Source of the DNA: JBPYFK01 sp051984675 | Lineage (GTDB): Bacteria; Actinomycetota; Actinomycetes; Mycobacteriales; Pseudonocardiaceae | NCBI GenBank assembly: GCA_051984675.1 | Contig: JBPYFK010000115.1 | Coordinates: 1 to 64,000, forward strand | Direction of reading: 5' to 3' | DNA length: 64,000 nt | In this document: in pieces, positions 1 to 9,459 of the stretch | Layout: each line of letters starts with the position of its first letter | Numbering within the stretch: position 1 is the first letter of the stretch | The notes under the pieces: model-generated | What the model was told of the DNA's origin: nothing | The model's input: the letters and a program-made list of their open reading frames with translations, nothing else | Database searches by the model: none | Position numbers and translations under genes: made by a program

Positions 1-1034
1 ATGGTGCCGATCCAGTTGAAGAACTTGATCCCGGTCGGTACCGCGATGAGGAAGGTCGTGAAGGAAAAGAACGGCAGGAGCACGGCGCCGGTGGCGAACA
101 TGTGATGGGCCCACACCACCACCGACAACATGCTGATGGTCAGGGTGGCGAACACCAGGCCGGTGTAGCCGAACAGCGGCTTGCGGGAGAACACCGGGAT
201 GATCTCGGTGATGATCCCGAAGAACGGCAGCGCGACGATGTAGACCTCGGGATGGCCGAAGAACCAGAACGCGTGTTGCCAGAAGATCGCGCCCCCGTTG
301 GCCGGGTCGAATGCGTGCGAGCCGAGGTGCCGGTCAGCCAGCAGCGCGAACAGCGCGGCGGTCAGCACCGGAAACGCCTGCAACACCAGCACGCTGGTGA
401 GCAGGATGTTCCAGGTGAAGATCGGCATCCGAAACATCGTCATGCCGGGCGCGCGCAGGCAGATGATCGTCGTGAGCATGTTGACCCCGCCGAGGATCGT
501 GCCCAGACCGGAGACGATCAGACCCGTGATCCACAGGTCGCCGCCGAAACCGATCGAGTTCGTCGCGCGCGACAGCGGCGCGTAAGCGGTCCAGCCGAAG
601 TCGGCGGCCCCGCCGGGCATGACGAAACCGCTGAGCACGATCAGCCCGCCGAACAGGAACAGCCAGTACGAGAAGGCGTTCAGGCGGGGGAAGGCGACGT
701 CGGGGGCGCCGATCTGCAACGGCAGCACGCAGTTGGCGAATCCGAACAGGATCGGGGTCGCGAACAGCAGCAACATGATCGTGCCGTGCATGGTGAACAG
801 CTGGTTGTACTGTTCCTGGGACAGGAACTGCAGCCCCGGCGACGCGAGTTCACCGCGCATCAGCAGCGCCATCGCGCCGCCGACCAGGAAGAACCCGAAC
901 GCGGTCACGGTGTAGAGCACACCGATCTCCTTCGGGTCAGTGGTGTGCAACCAACGCAGCGCATAGCCGGTCGGCCCCTGACCCGGCGGCGGGAACGGGC
1001 GACTGGCTGGGGGAGAGGACGCGGGTGTGGCCAT
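1..1034 (-). CDS. ctaD: Cytochrome c oxidase subunit I, 5' part (runs off the window)
   Basis: This is the N-terminal ~344 residues of the haem-copper oxidase catalytic subunit, which reduces O2 in the cytoplasmic membrane at the end of the respiratory chain. The reverse strand reads MATPASSPPASRPFPPPGQG, then closely spaced hydrophobic helices. Family signatures are clear: TMHGTIMLLLFATP around the first haem-ligand histidine, MPGGAADFGWTAYAPLS, and WQHAFWFFGHPEVYIVALP, where the histidine is the CuB ligand crosslinked to Tyr. The ATG at 1034 is preceded by GAGGAG at good spacing. The last helices and C-terminus lie outside the window. No other oxidase subunit is visible here. The identification is secure. 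Confidence 0.96.
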   Translation of the reverse strand, partial: MATPASSPPASRPFPPPGQGPTGYALRWLHTTDPKEIGVLYTVTAFGFFLVGGAMALLMRGELASPGLQFLSQEQYNQLFTMHGTIMLLLFATPILFGFANCVLPLQIGAPDVAFPRLNAFSYWLFLFGGLIVLSGFVMPGGAADFGWTAYAPLSRATNSIGFGGDLWITGLIVSGLGTILGGVNMLTTIICLRAPGMTMFRMPIFTWNILLTSVLVLQAFPVLTAALFALLADRHLGSHAFDPANGGAIFWQHAFWFFGHPEVYIVALPFFGIITEIIPVFSRKPLFGYTGLVFATLTISMLSVVVWAHHMFATGAVLLPFFSFTTFLIAVPTGIKFFNWIGT

Positions 1035-1293
1035 GCGCTCCTCGGTTTCAAGACGGGGTTTCCAGACGGGTTCGAGGCGGGGTTTCGAGGCGGGCTTGAG
1101 CAAACGCGGGCTTAGCGAACGAGGTCCGACACGCCACGCAACACGCTAAGCCTGGCGGCGGGAGGCGGCAGCTCGGCGTGGTCACCGGGTCCCGCAGGTG
1201 GGCCATGAGCTGAAGCGTTTGCGGCTTCGGTGTGCCGGGTAGAGCGGGTGCTGACGCACCTGGCCGCCTATCCGTGTGATCGAGGTTCCTGTT

Positions 1294-3090
1294 ATGGCTC
1301 AGTTGGTGTCCGATTACGTGCTCAAACGCCTGCGCGAGTGGGGTGTGGAGAAGGTCTTCTCGTACCCGGGCGACGGGATCAACGGGTTGCTGGGGGCTTG
1401 GGGGAGGGCCGGCAACGACCCGCGTTTCGTGCAGGCGCGGCACGAGGAGCTGGCCGCGTTCGAAGCCGTCGGATACGCGAAGTTCTCCGGGCGCGTCGGG
1501 GTGTGCGCCGCCACGGGCGGCCCGGGCGCGATCCATCTGCTCAACGGCCTCTACGACGCGAAGCTGGACCACGTGCCGGTGGTCGCGATCATAGGGCAGG
1601 TCAGCCGAAGCTCGCTGGGTGGCTCCTACCAGCAGGAAGTCGACCTGATGTCGTTGTACAAGGACGTCGCCAGCGACTACCTGGAGATGGTCACGGTTGC
1701 CGAGCAGTTGCCGAACGTCCTCGATCGCGCGATGCGGACCGCCCAGGGACGGCGCACCGTGACGGCCGTGATCATCCCCAATGACGTCCAGGATCTGGAG
1801 TACGCACCGCCACGTCACGAGTTCAAGATGGTGCCGTCGAGCCTGGGGATGTCCCGGTCCGCGCCGGTACCTTCGGCGGCGGATCTGGACCGGGCAGCCG
1901 ACGTGCTGAACTCCGGGTCCCGGGTCGCGATGCTGGTCGGGCAGGGCGCCCGGGACGCGGTCGACGAGGTGGTCGAGACCGCCGACGTGCTGGGTGCGGG
2001 CGTGGCGAAGGCACTGCTGGGCAAGGATGTCCTGCCGGACGACCTACCGTTCGTCGCCGGTGCCGCCGGGCTGCTGGGAACCAAGCCGTCCTACGAACTG
2101 ATGCGCGACTGCGACGCGCTGCTGGTGGTGGGCTCCAGCTTTCCCTACAGCCAGTTTCTGCCCGAGTTCGACCAGGCGCGGGCGGTCCAGATCGACATCG
2201 ATCCGAACCTGATCGGCATGCGGTACCCGTTCGAGGTCAACCTGGTCGGTGACGCCCGGGACACCCTGCGAGCGCTGCTGCCGAAACTGCGGCGGAAGAC
2301 CGACCGGTCCTGGCGCGAACTCGTCGAACGCAACGTGCGGGAGTGGTGGAACATCATGGATCGACGCGCGCACGTGGACGCGGAGCCGATCAACCCGGAA
2401 CGGGTGTTCCACGAGCTCTCGCCGCAACTGCCCGACAACGTGATCCTGACGTCGGATTCGGGTTCCGCGGCCAACTGGTACGCCCGCCACCTGCGGATGC
2501 GTGCGGGAATGCGGGGCTCGCTGTCGGGAACGCTGGCGACCATGGGACCCGGCGTTCCCTACGCCAGCGGCGCGAAGTTCGCGCACCCGGACCGGCCGGT
2601 GATCGCACTGGTGGGTGACGGTGCCATGCAGATGAACGGCATCAACGAGCTGATCACGATCGCCTACTACTGGCAGGAGTGGACAGACCCGAGACTGATC
2701 GTGGCCGTGCTCAACAACCAGGACCTCAATCAAGTGACGTGGGAGATGCGGGCCATGGGTGGCGCGCCCCAGTTCCTGCCCTCCCAGCGGCTGCCCGACT
2801 TCGGCTACGCCCGCTATGCCGAGTCGCTCGGCTTGGCGGGGCACCGGCTGGACGACCCGGGACAGGTCGAGGGCGCGTGGCAGCACGCACTGTCGGCGGA
2901 CCGCCCGTGCGTGCTGGAGTTCGTCACCGATCCGTCCATCCCGCCGATCCCGCCCAGAACCGAGCTGGACCAGATGGAGAAGGTGGCCAGCGCGCTGCTT
3001 CGAGGCGACCCGGCGGCCTGGCAGGTCGTCAAGGAGGGTGTGCGGGCCAAAGCGCAGGATTATCTCCCCGGACGCTCCAATTCGCATTAA
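1294..3090 (+). CDS. Thiamine-diphosphate-dependent enzyme, pyruvate oxidase/acetolactate synthase-like
   Basis: This 598-residue protein has the three-domain layout of the POX/ALS family: N-terminal pyrimidine-binding domain, central domain, and C-terminal TPP-binding domain. The catalytic glutamate lies in RHEE (E51 or E52). The TPP/Mg motif starts with GDG at 441-443 and ends with NN at 474-475. The sequence YPGDGINGLLGA near the N-terminus resembles PoxB-like and other TPP-requiring enzymes rather than biosynthetic IlvB. The substrate cannot be fixed, though decarboxylation of pyruvate or a related 2-oxo acid is likely. An upstream in-frame GTG exists at 1276, but the ATG at 1294 has a GAGG sequence just upstream and is preferred. 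An SDR follows 30 bp downstream on the same strand, so the two may be cotranscribed. Confidence 0.88.
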   Translation: MAQLVSDYVLKRLREWGVEKVFSYPGDGINGLLGAWGRAGNDPRFVQARHEELAAFEAVGYAKFSGRVGVCAATGGPGAIHLLNGLYDAKLDHVPVVAIIGQVSRSSLGGSYQQEVDLMSLYKDVASDYLEMVTVAEQLPNVLDRAMRTAQGRRTVTAVIIPNDVQDLEYAPPRHEFKMVPSSLGMSRSAPVPSAADLDRAADVLNSGSRVAMLVGQGARDAVDEVVETADVLGAGVAKALLGKDVLPDDLPFVAGAAGLLGTKPSYELMRDCDALLVVGSSFPYSQFLPEFDQARAVQIDIDPNLIGMRYPFEVNLVGDARDTLRALLPKLRRKTDRSWRELVERNVREWWNIMDRRAHVDAEPINPERVFHELSPQLPDNVILTSDSGSAANWYARHLRMRAGMRGSLSGTLATMGPGVPYASGAKFAHPDRPVIALVGDGAMQMNGINELITIAYYWQEWTDPRLIVAVLNNQDLNQVTWEMRAMGGAPQFLPSQRLPDFGYARYAESLGLAGHRLDDPGQVEGAWQHALSADRPCVLEFVTDPSIPPIPPRTELDQMEKVASALLRGDPAAWQVVKEGVRAKAQDYLPGRSNSH

Positions 3091-3120
3091 CCGTCCACAA
3101 GAGACGATTGGGGGCGGACG

Positions 3121-4122
3121 ATGGCCGGTTCGCGCGTTGTGGTGGTGACCGGTGCCAGCGCCGGGATAGGGCGAGCGACCGCCACCGCCTACGGTCGCCG
3201 TGGCGCCAAGGTGGCCTTGCTAGCGCGCGGGTATCGGGGGCTGGAGGCCGCCGCCGCGGACGTCGCGGAAGCCGGAGGCACGCCACTGGTGATCCCGGTC
3301 GACGTGGCCGATGCGCATGCGGTCGAGGACGCGGCGAGGCAGACCGAAGCCACCCTGGGTCCGGTGGACATCTGGGTCAACGCCGCGTTCACCACGGTCT
3401 TCTCCCCGTTCCAGGAGCTCACCCCGGAGGAGTACCGGCGGGTGACCGAGGTCTGTTACCTCGGTTTCGTGCACGGCACCATGGCGGCGCTGAAGCGGAT
3501 GCGGCCCCGCGACCGAGGAACGATCGTGCAGGTCGGTTCCGCCCTGGCGTATCGCGGGGTTCCGTTGCAGTCAGCGTATTGCGGCGCCAAGCACGCCATC
3601 CAGGGGTTCCACGAGTCCCTTCGCTGCGAACTGCTCCACGAGCGCAGCGGCGTCCATACGACCATGGTGCAGCTCCCCGCGGTCAACACCCCGCAGTTCT
3701 CGTGGGGGCGGTCTCGACTCACCCAGCACCCGCAGCCGATGCCCCCGATCTACCAGCCGGAAATGGCCGCCCGCGCGATACTGCACGCCGGAGATCATCC
3801 CCGGCGCCGGGAGCACTGGGTCGGCGGCAGCACCGTCGTGACGTTGATCGCCGACGCGCTCGCACCTGGGTTACTGGATCGTTACCTGGCCCGAGTGGGG
3901 TATCAGGTGCAGCAGACCGACCAGGTGGACGACCCGCGACGCGCCGAGAACCTGTGGAAACCGGCTGACGTCCGGGAGGACTACGGCGCCCACGGTGTGT
4001 TCGACCGGTTCGCCCACGCGCGGGGCGTGCAGCCCTGGGCCTCCCGGCACCACGGCGCGCTGGCGCTGGCGGCCGCGGGGACCGCCGCGTTCGGCCGTCG
4101 GTTGCTGCGCAAGCGTTCCTGA
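3121..4122 (+). CDS. SDR-family oxidoreductase
   Basis: This is a classical short-chain dehydrogenase of 333 residues. It has the Rossmann motif TGASAGIG (10-17), the NAA motif near 87, and a catalytic Ser140-Tyr153-Lys157 arrangement (YCGAK). A C-terminal extension of about 80 residues beyond the usual 250 ends in a helix rich in Ala and Leu followed by RRLLRKRS, which may sit at the membrane. Similar extended SDRs are common in actinobacteria and their substrates are mostly unknown. The ATG follows a GGGGGCGG purine stretch. It lies 30 bp after the TPP enzyme and is probably in the same transcript. Confidence 0.88.
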   Translation: MAGSRVVVVTGASAGIGRATATAYGRRGAKVALLARGYRGLEAAAADVAEAGGTPLVIPVDVADAHAVEDAARQTEATLGPVDIWVNAAFTTVFSPFQELTPEEYRRVTEVCYLGFVHGTMAALKRMRPRDRGTIVQVGSALAYRGVPLQSAYCGAKHAIQGFHESLRCELLHERSGVHTTMVQLPAVNTPQFSWGRSRLTQHPQPMPPIYQPEMAARAILHAGDHPRRREHWVGGSTVVTLIADALAPGLLDRYLARVGYQVQQTDQVDDPRRAENLWKPADVREDYGAHGVFDRFAHARGVQPWASRHHGALALAAAGTAAFGRRLLRKRS

Positions 4123-4235
4123 ACCCGCGCTCAGCGGCTGTCGGAGCGGATTCGGGTGGAGATGCATGATTCCGGCCCGGTACGGGTACCGCCAAGACAA
4201 CGAACATGTGTACCCGTGCCGAGGAGGTGGCCCGG

Positions 4236-5681
4236 GTGGCCGGCGACGGCTCCGCGTCGCACGAGCACGCGGAAGGTGCGTGGAAGCGCAGCGACATCAC
4301 CGTGGTGGACCCTCGGGTCATCAGGCGGGCCGTGGCAGCGGCAGCGATCGGGAACGTCACCGAGTGGTTCGACTTCGGAGTGTTCGCCTACGTGGCGACC
4401 ACGATCGGCAAGGTGTTCTACCCGCAGTCCAATTCGACGGTGCAGTTGCTGGCCGCGTTCGGGACGTTCGCCGCCGCTTTCGTCGTGCGCCCACTCGGTG
4501 GGCTGTTCTTCGGGCCGCTGGGCGACCGGATCGGTCGGACCCGGGTACTGGCGCTGACCATGATCATGATGGCGCTGGGCACGTTCGTGATCGGCGTGAT
4601 TCCCGGATACGCCTCGATCGGCATCGCGGCACCGGTCCTGTTGCTGCTGGCGCGGCTGACGCAGGGATTCTCCACCGGCGGTGAGTACGGCGGCGCGATG
4701 ACCTTCATCGCGGAGTACGCGCCGGACCGGCGTCGCGGATTCCTGGGAAGCTGGCTGGAGTTCGGCACGCTCACCGGTTACGTGCTGGGGGCGGCCATCG
4801 TCACGGTCCTCAGCGCGACGCTGCCCGGGCCGGCGCTGCTGGCCTGGGGTTGGCGGGTCCCGTTCCTGATCGCCGGTCCGCTCGGCGTCACCGGCCTGTA
4901 CCTGCGGCTGAAGCTGGAGGAAACGCCGGCCTTCGCGCGCCTGACCGGGTCCGAAGAGCACCGGGGCAGGTCCGAACGGTACCGGGGCAACCGGCTCCGG
5001 GACGAGTTCAAGGGCATCGGCCGGCACTGGCACGCACTGCTGGTGTGTGTCGGGCTGGTGCTGGTGTTCAACGTGACGAACTACATGCTCACCTCCTACA
5101 TGCCGACCTACCTCACCGAGGTCGTGCCAGCGCACGGCGGGCGGATGATGGGCGACACCGAGTCGTACCTGCTCCAGATCGCGGTGATGCTGGTGATGAT
5201 GCTGGTCATCACGTTCGTCGGGCGGTTGTCCGACCGGGTGGGCCGGAAACCGGTGGCGTTCACCGGCTGCGTGGCCCTGGTCGTGTTGTCGGTGCCTTCA
5301 GCGCTGCTGATCCAGCTGCACAGCACGGCGGGTGTCTTCGTCGGGCTGCTGCTGATGGGGCTGATGCTGGTGCTGTTCAGCGCCACCATGCCGTCCACCC
5401 TGCCGGCGCTGTTCCCGACCAGCATCCGGCAGGGCGGACTGTCGATCGGGTACAACGTCTCGGTCGCGTTGTTCGGCGGCACGGTCGCGACCGTGATGAC
5501 CGCGTTGATCAGCGCGACCGGCAACCTGACCTGGCCGGGCTACTACCTGGCGGCGGCCGGCGTGGTGGGTGCGCTGGCGCTGGCGTTCACGAAGGAGTCG
5601 GCGAAGCAGCCCCTGGAAGGCTCGACCCCGTCGGTCGAGTCCGAACAGGAGGCTCGCACACTGGCGAACACCGGACAGTAA
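4236..5681 (+). CDS. MFS transporter, metabolite:H+ symporter (ProP-like)
   Basis: This is a 12-helix major facilitator carrier of about 481 residues in the MHS subfamily (proline/betaine, citrate or alpha-ketoglutarate permeases). Family marks are GNVTEWFDFGVFAYVATTIG in the first helix and GDRIGRTRVL in the loop between helices 2 and 3. TQGFSTGGEYGGAMTFIAEY follows helix 4, and GRLSDRVGRKPV sits in the second half. The substrate cannot be read from sequence. An ATG at 4206 would add 10 residues, but the GTG at 4236 is preceded by a strong GAGGAGG at a spacing of 8, so I take the GTG. Confidence 0.88.
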   Translation: MAGDGSASHEHAEGAWKRSDITVVDPRVIRRAVAAAAIGNVTEWFDFGVFAYVATTIGKVFYPQSNSTVQLLAAFGTFAAAFVVRPLGGLFFGPLGDRIGRTRVLALTMIMMALGTFVIGVIPGYASIGIAAPVLLLLARLTQGFSTGGEYGGAMTFIAEYAPDRRRGFLGSWLEFGTLTGYVLGAAIVTVLSATLPGPALLAWGWRVPFLIAGPLGVTGLYLRLKLEETPAFARLTGSEEHRGRSERYRGNRLRDEFKGIGRHWHALLVCVGLVLVFNVTNYMLTSYMPTYLTEVVPAHGGRMMGDTESYLLQIAVMLVMMLVITFVGRLSDRVGRKPVAFTGCVALVVLSVPSALLIQLHSTAGVFVGLLLMGLMLVLFSATMPSTLPALFPTSIRQGGLSIGYNVSVALFGGTVATVMTALISATGNLTWPGYYLAAAGVVGALALAFTKESAKQPLEGSTPSVESEQEARTLANTGQ

Positions 5682-5885
5682 TCGAAGCACCGCGTGTACC
5701 CCCCATTCGTGTGACGTGATGGACGGTCCGCAATGGACGGCCCGGAGGCGGTGACGTGCTCTGTCACCTCCCGGTAACGATCCGACTGCTGCCGCTTCTC
5801 GATCGTCGGTGGCTCCTCAAACAGCTCCCGTGCGACACCGATATGGGAAGGGACTACCGCTTCACATGGAGCCAGCGAGGGCGCG

Positions 5886-6080
5886 ATGAGCGAACACTCC
5901 GAACACCGCTTTCGGCTGTACGACGTTACCGGCCCGCAGGCGGCTGCCCATGTCGCTGGGTGCACCTGCGGCTGGCAGGACACTGACAATCCCACCGACC
6001 AGCGCATGGGCGCCTACATGCGCTGGAAGCGCGAGCACATGGACGGCGCCGATCAGCACGCCCGCTCCGAGGCTGCCTGA
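5886..6080 (+). CDS. Small cysteine-containing hypothetical protein (64 aa)
   Basis: This short ORF has actinobacterial codon use, an ATG just downstream of GCGAGGGCGCG, and a compact soluble composition. It carries a GCTCGW motif (two Cys spaced CxC) and a charged helical second half (MRWKREHMDGADQ). I do not recognise a named family. The CxC pair could bind a metal or form a disulfide. It lies alone between the MFS gene and the hopanoid operon. The coding call rests on codon bias and the start context only. Confidence 0.6.
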   Translation: MSEHSEHRFRLYDVTGPQAAAHVAGCTCGWQDTDNPTDQRMGAYMRWKREHMDGADQHARSEAA

Positions 6081-6329
6081 GGGACTACCACCCGTGTGCC
6101 CTGCTGTCCCGCGCTTTCGTCCCTGAGCGCGGGCTCGAACGCGTGTCCGGTAGCTGACCGGTCGCGGTCTTTCCTGGGCAGCGCGTCGGATTCGGTGGCG
6201 CGAGATCAATCGGTCCAAACCGGACCGGCGCCGCGGTCGCGCTCGAACTGCGGGCGAGAGATCGCGGCCATACGATCCCTGATGAGGCGCTTCCGCGCGC
6301 CGCCGGTAGTGGGTTGGAGGGGGGCAAGA

Positions 6330-7238
6330 GTGGCGTCGCCTCCGGGTCGTGCACGTTCCGGGCACCGGGCTGGGGATTCCCACCCCACGGTGCCCGCGCC
6401 CGGTGAGCTGCCCAGCGCTCAGGCCGTGCTCGCACGCGCCCACTTCGAGAACTTCCCGGTAGCCTCGCGGATTCTCCCGCGCGGGCTGCGCCAGCACCTG
6501 CTCGCCCTGTACGGCTTCTTCCGGCTGGTCGACTACGCCGGTGACGAGGCTCCCGGTGATCGGGAGTCGCTGCTCGAACTGTTGGAGCACGACCTCACGC
6601 GGGCGTACCGCGGCACTCCGCGTGTCCCGCTGCTGCGGGCACTGGCGCCGACCGTGCGCCAGTGCGGCATCCCGCGCGAACTCCTGGTCCGGCTGATCGA
6701 CGCGAACCGGCGGGACCAGCGCGTGCGCCGCTATGACACGTACGCCGAGCTGCTCGATTACTGCGCGCTGTCGGCGAACCCCGTGGGCGAGTCGGTCCTG
6801 TACGTGTTCGGCTGTGCCCGCGCCGAGCTCATCGCGCTGTCGAACCAGGTGTGCACCGCCCTCCAGCTTCTGGAGCACTGGCAGGACATCGGGGAGGACT
6901 TCCAGCACGACCGCGTGTACCTGCCGCTGGAGGATCTGCGGCGGTTCGACTGCCAGGAGATGGACCTCGCCGCTGGGAGCGCACCTCCCCGGTTGCGCAG
7001 GTTGGTCCAGTTCGAGATCGGCCGAGCGCGGCGGATGCTCGACGACGGCGCTCCGCTGGTCGGCCGGCTGTCCGGGCTGGCCCGGTTGACAGTGGCCGGG
7101 TACGTGGCCGGCGGCCGGGCCACGGCGGCGGCCTTCGCCGGCGCCGGGTACGACCCACTGCGCACGGACGTGCGACCGGCCCGGTCGCGGACCGTGGCCG
7201 AGTGGGTCCGATTGTGCGTTTCGGGGGGATCTTGGTGA
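6330..7238 (+). CDS. hpnC: HpnC, hydroxysqualene synthase
   Basis: This is the first gene of the hopanoid operon (302 aa). In the bacterial three-enzyme squalene route, HpnC turns presqualene diphosphate into hydroxysqualene. It is a trans-isoprenyl diphosphate synthase-fold protein with two acidic motifs: one in GFFRLVDYAGDEAPGD, and a second in HWQDIGEDFQHDRVYLP, the characteristic HpnC form. The open frame runs upstream to 6096, but the GTG at 6330 follows GGAGG with 9-10 bp spacing and the conserved region starts after it. Its TGA overlaps the GTG start of hpnD (GTGA), which implies translational coupling. Confidence 0.93.
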   Translation: MASPPGRARSGHRAGDSHPTVPAPGELPSAQAVLARAHFENFPVASRILPRGLRQHLLALYGFFRLVDYAGDEAPGDRESLLELLEHDLTRAYRGTPRVPLLRALAPTVRQCGIPRELLVRLIDANRRDQRVRRYDTYAELLDYCALSANPVGESVLYVFGCARAELIALSNQVCTALQLLEHWQDIGEDFQHDRVYLPLEDLRRFDCQEMDLAAGSAPPRLRRLVQFEIGRARRMLDDGAPLVGRLSGLARLTVAGYVAGGRATAAAFAGAGYDPLRTDVRPARSRTVAEWVRLCVSGGSW

Positions 7239-8104
7239 CTTCGTCGACGCAGGTGCGGGAGGCATACCGGGAGTGTGAGCGGATCACCCGGACGCGCGCC
7301 GCCAACTTCTCGTACGGTATCCGGTTGCTCGCACCGACCAAACGCCGAGCTCTCTCGGCGGTCTACGCGTTCGCTCGCCGCGTGGATGACATCGGGGACG
7401 GTGATCTGCCGGTCGAGCGGAAACTCAGCGAGCTCGACCGGGCCAGGAACGACATTCGCTCGGTCGGCCTGGATTCCTTCGATCCGGTGCTCGTGGGACT
7501 CGCGGATGCCGCGAGCAGGCTGCCGATTCCGCTGGGCGCGTTCGACGAGCTCATCGACGGGTGCGAGGCCGATGTGCGGGGAGTGCGCTACCGCACGTTC
7601 GACGAGCTGCTGCTCTACTGCCGAAACGTGGCGGGCTCGATTGGTCGGCTGTCGCTGGGGGTGTTCGGCGCGGCCGATCAGGCCACGTCCCAGCCTCATG
7701 CGGATGCGCTGGGAGTCGCCTTGCAGCTCACCAACATTCTCCGGGATCTCCGAGAGGATCGGCTCAACGGTCGCATTTACCTACCCGCGGAGGACCTGGA
7801 GAGGTTCGGGGTTCACCTGGACCTGACCACGGAGGGCGCGCTGGCGGACAGCACGGAGAAGCTGAGCGGTCTGATCCACTTCCAGGCTCGGCGCGCCGAT
7901 CGGTGGTACGCGGACGGGTTCCGACTGCTTCCGATGCTCGACCGCCGCAGTCGCGCGTGCTGCGCGTCGATGGCCGGTATCTATCACGAGCTTCTCCAGC
8001 GGATCGCCGCCCATCCTGCCATCGTCGTGCGCGACCGCGCCTCGCTCTCGGGCTGGGCGAAAGCCGGCGTCGCGGCCCGTTCGCTCGTAGGGAAAATGCC
8101 ATGA
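7235..8104 (+). CDS. hpnD: HpnD, presqualene diphosphate synthase
   Basis: This 289-residue member of the phytoene/squalene synthase family condenses two farnesyl diphosphates to presqualene diphosphate. Diagnostic stretches are SYGIRLLAPTKRRALSAVYA, the first aspartate-rich motif FARRVDDIGDGD, and the second motif NILRDLREDRLNGRIYLP. The GTG start at 7235 overlaps the hpnC stop by 4 bp and follows a GGGGGG stretch. Its own TGA overlaps the ATG of hpnE. Together with hpnC and hpnE it makes up the complete squalene module. Confidence 0.93.
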   Translation: MTSSTQVREAYRECERITRTRAANFSYGIRLLAPTKRRALSAVYAFARRVDDIGDGDLPVERKLSELDRARNDIRSVGLDSFDPVLVGLADAASRLPIPLGAFDELIDGCEADVRGVRYRTFDELLLYCRNVAGSIGRLSLGVFGAADQATSQPHADALGVALQLTNILRDLREDRLNGRIYLPAEDLERFGVHLDLTTEGALADSTEKLSGLIHFQARRADRWYADGFRLLPMLDRRSRACCASMAGIYHELLQRIAAHPAIVVRDRASLSGWAKAGVAARSLVGKMP

Positions 8105-9459
8105 GTCGAGGTCATGTCGCTGTCGTCGGGGGCGGGCTCGCCGGCATCACGGCCGCGTTGCGCTGCGCCGACGCGGGTTTCGGCGTGACGGTGTTGGAGG
8201 CGCGCCCGCGACTGGGTGGTGCGACGTGCTCCTTTCGTCGGGGTGACCTGACGGTCGACAATGGACAGCACGTTTTCCTGCGCTGTTACGGCGATTACAC
8301 CGATCTCTTGCGGAGGATGGGTGTTCTGGGTGGCGTTTGCGTTCAGTCCAGGTTTCACGCCCCGATCGTTGTCCCGTATGGGCGGCCGTTCGCGCTGCGG
8401 CGGTGCCAGCTTCCCGCACCCGCGCACCTCGCGCCCGTGTTGACTGGTCACCGTGCGCTGACGGTTCGGCAACGCGCCCGGGTGGTGCGCACGGTCATGG
8501 CGTTGCGCCAGCTGGATCCCGAGAACCCCGAACTGGATCGGATGAGCTTCGGTGACTGGCTGGATGCGCAGCGCGAATCTCGCCGCGGTGTTCAGGTGCT
8601 GTGGGGACTGGTGTCCGTCGCCGCGCTCAACGCCGACCCGTACCAGTCCTCGCTCGCGCTGGCGGCGAAGGTGTTCCAGAAAGGAATGCTGGACACCGCC
8701 GACGGTGGGGATATCGGCATGCCCCAGCGCCCGCTCGGCGAGCTGCACGGCACTGCCGCGCAGCAAGCGCTGACCGGCGCCGGTGCTGTGGTCCGCCTGC
8801 AAAGCAAGGTTCGCGCGATACGCCGAAATCCGAACGCCCTGCAGATGATCGTCCACAATGGTGGGTCGGACGCGCAGCTGGAGGCCGATGCCGTCGTGGT
8901 CGCTGTTCCGCACCAGGCGGCCAGCACGCTGCTGTCCGAACACCTGCCGGAGCAAAGCCGCCGGTGGTCTGGGTTGTCGGCGTCGCCCATCGTCAACGTG
9001 CACGTGGTGTACGACCGGCAGGTGACCGACCTGCCGATGGCCGCCGTGATCGACTCGCCTCTGCAGTGGGTCTTCGACCGCACCACGGTCGCCGGGGCTT
9101 CGCGGGGGCAGTATCTGGCGGTGTCACTGTCAGCGGCGGACGCGTACATCAACGCCCGCACCGAGGATCTCCGGCAGCGGTTCCTTCCCGCACTGCAAGA
9201 GGCTTTCCCGCGTGCGCGTCATGCTCGCGTACTCGACTTCTTCGTGACCCGCGAGCCACGGGCCACCTTCCTCCAGGCGCCAGGCACCAGAGCGTTGCGC
9301 CCGTCCGCCAGCACCGGTATCCCCGGCCTGGTGCTCGCCGGAGCATGGACGGGCACGGGATGGCCCGACACGATCGAGTCAGCGGTGGCGAGCGGAATTC
9401 GCGCCGCCGAGGTAGTAGATCGCACCTGCAGTGACCGTGGCGTGGAGGTGACCGCATGA
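8101..9459 (+). CDS. hpnE: HpnE, hydroxysqualene dehydroxylase (FAD)
   Basis: This flavoprotein (452 aa) reduces hydroxysqualene to squalene, the last step of the HpnCDE route. The N-terminus holds the dinucleotide-binding motif VVGGGLAGITAALRCADAGF followed by VLEAR (residues 7-36), then GATCSFRRGDLTVDNGQHVF, typical of the amine oxidase/phytoene desaturase-like fold. The C-terminus has the second FAD contact GLVLAGAWTGTGWPDTIESA. The ATG at 8101 overlaps the hpnD stop (ATGA), and the hpnE stop overlaps the next start in the same way. Confidence 0.93.
   Translation: MSRGHVAVVGGGLAGITAALRCADAGFGVTVLEARPRLGGATCSFRRGDLTVDNGQHVFLRCYGDYTDLLRRMGVLGGVCVQSRFHAPIVVPYGRPFALRRCQLPAPAHLAPVLTGHRALTVRQRARVVRTVMALRQLDPENPELDRMSFGDWLDAQRESRRGVQVLWGLVSVAALNADPYQSSLALAAKVFQKGMLDTADGGDIGMPQRPLGELHGTAAQQALTGAGAVVRLQSKVRAIRRNPNALQMIVHNGGSDAQLEADAVVVAVPHQAASTLLSEHLPEQSRRWSGLSASPIVNVHVVYDRQVTDLPMAAVIDSPLQWVFDRTTVAGASRGQYLAVSLSAADAYINARTEDLRQRFLPALQEAFPRARHARVLDFFVTREPRATFLQAPGTRALRPSASTGIPGLVLAGAWTGTGWPDTIESAVASGIRAAEVVDRTCSDRGVEVTA

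Noticed and set aside
102..1115. 337-codon plus-strand frame opposite ctaD
   Set aside because: It is a His/Arg/Gln-rich antisense shadow. The minus strand encodes clear cytochrome oxidase subunit I.
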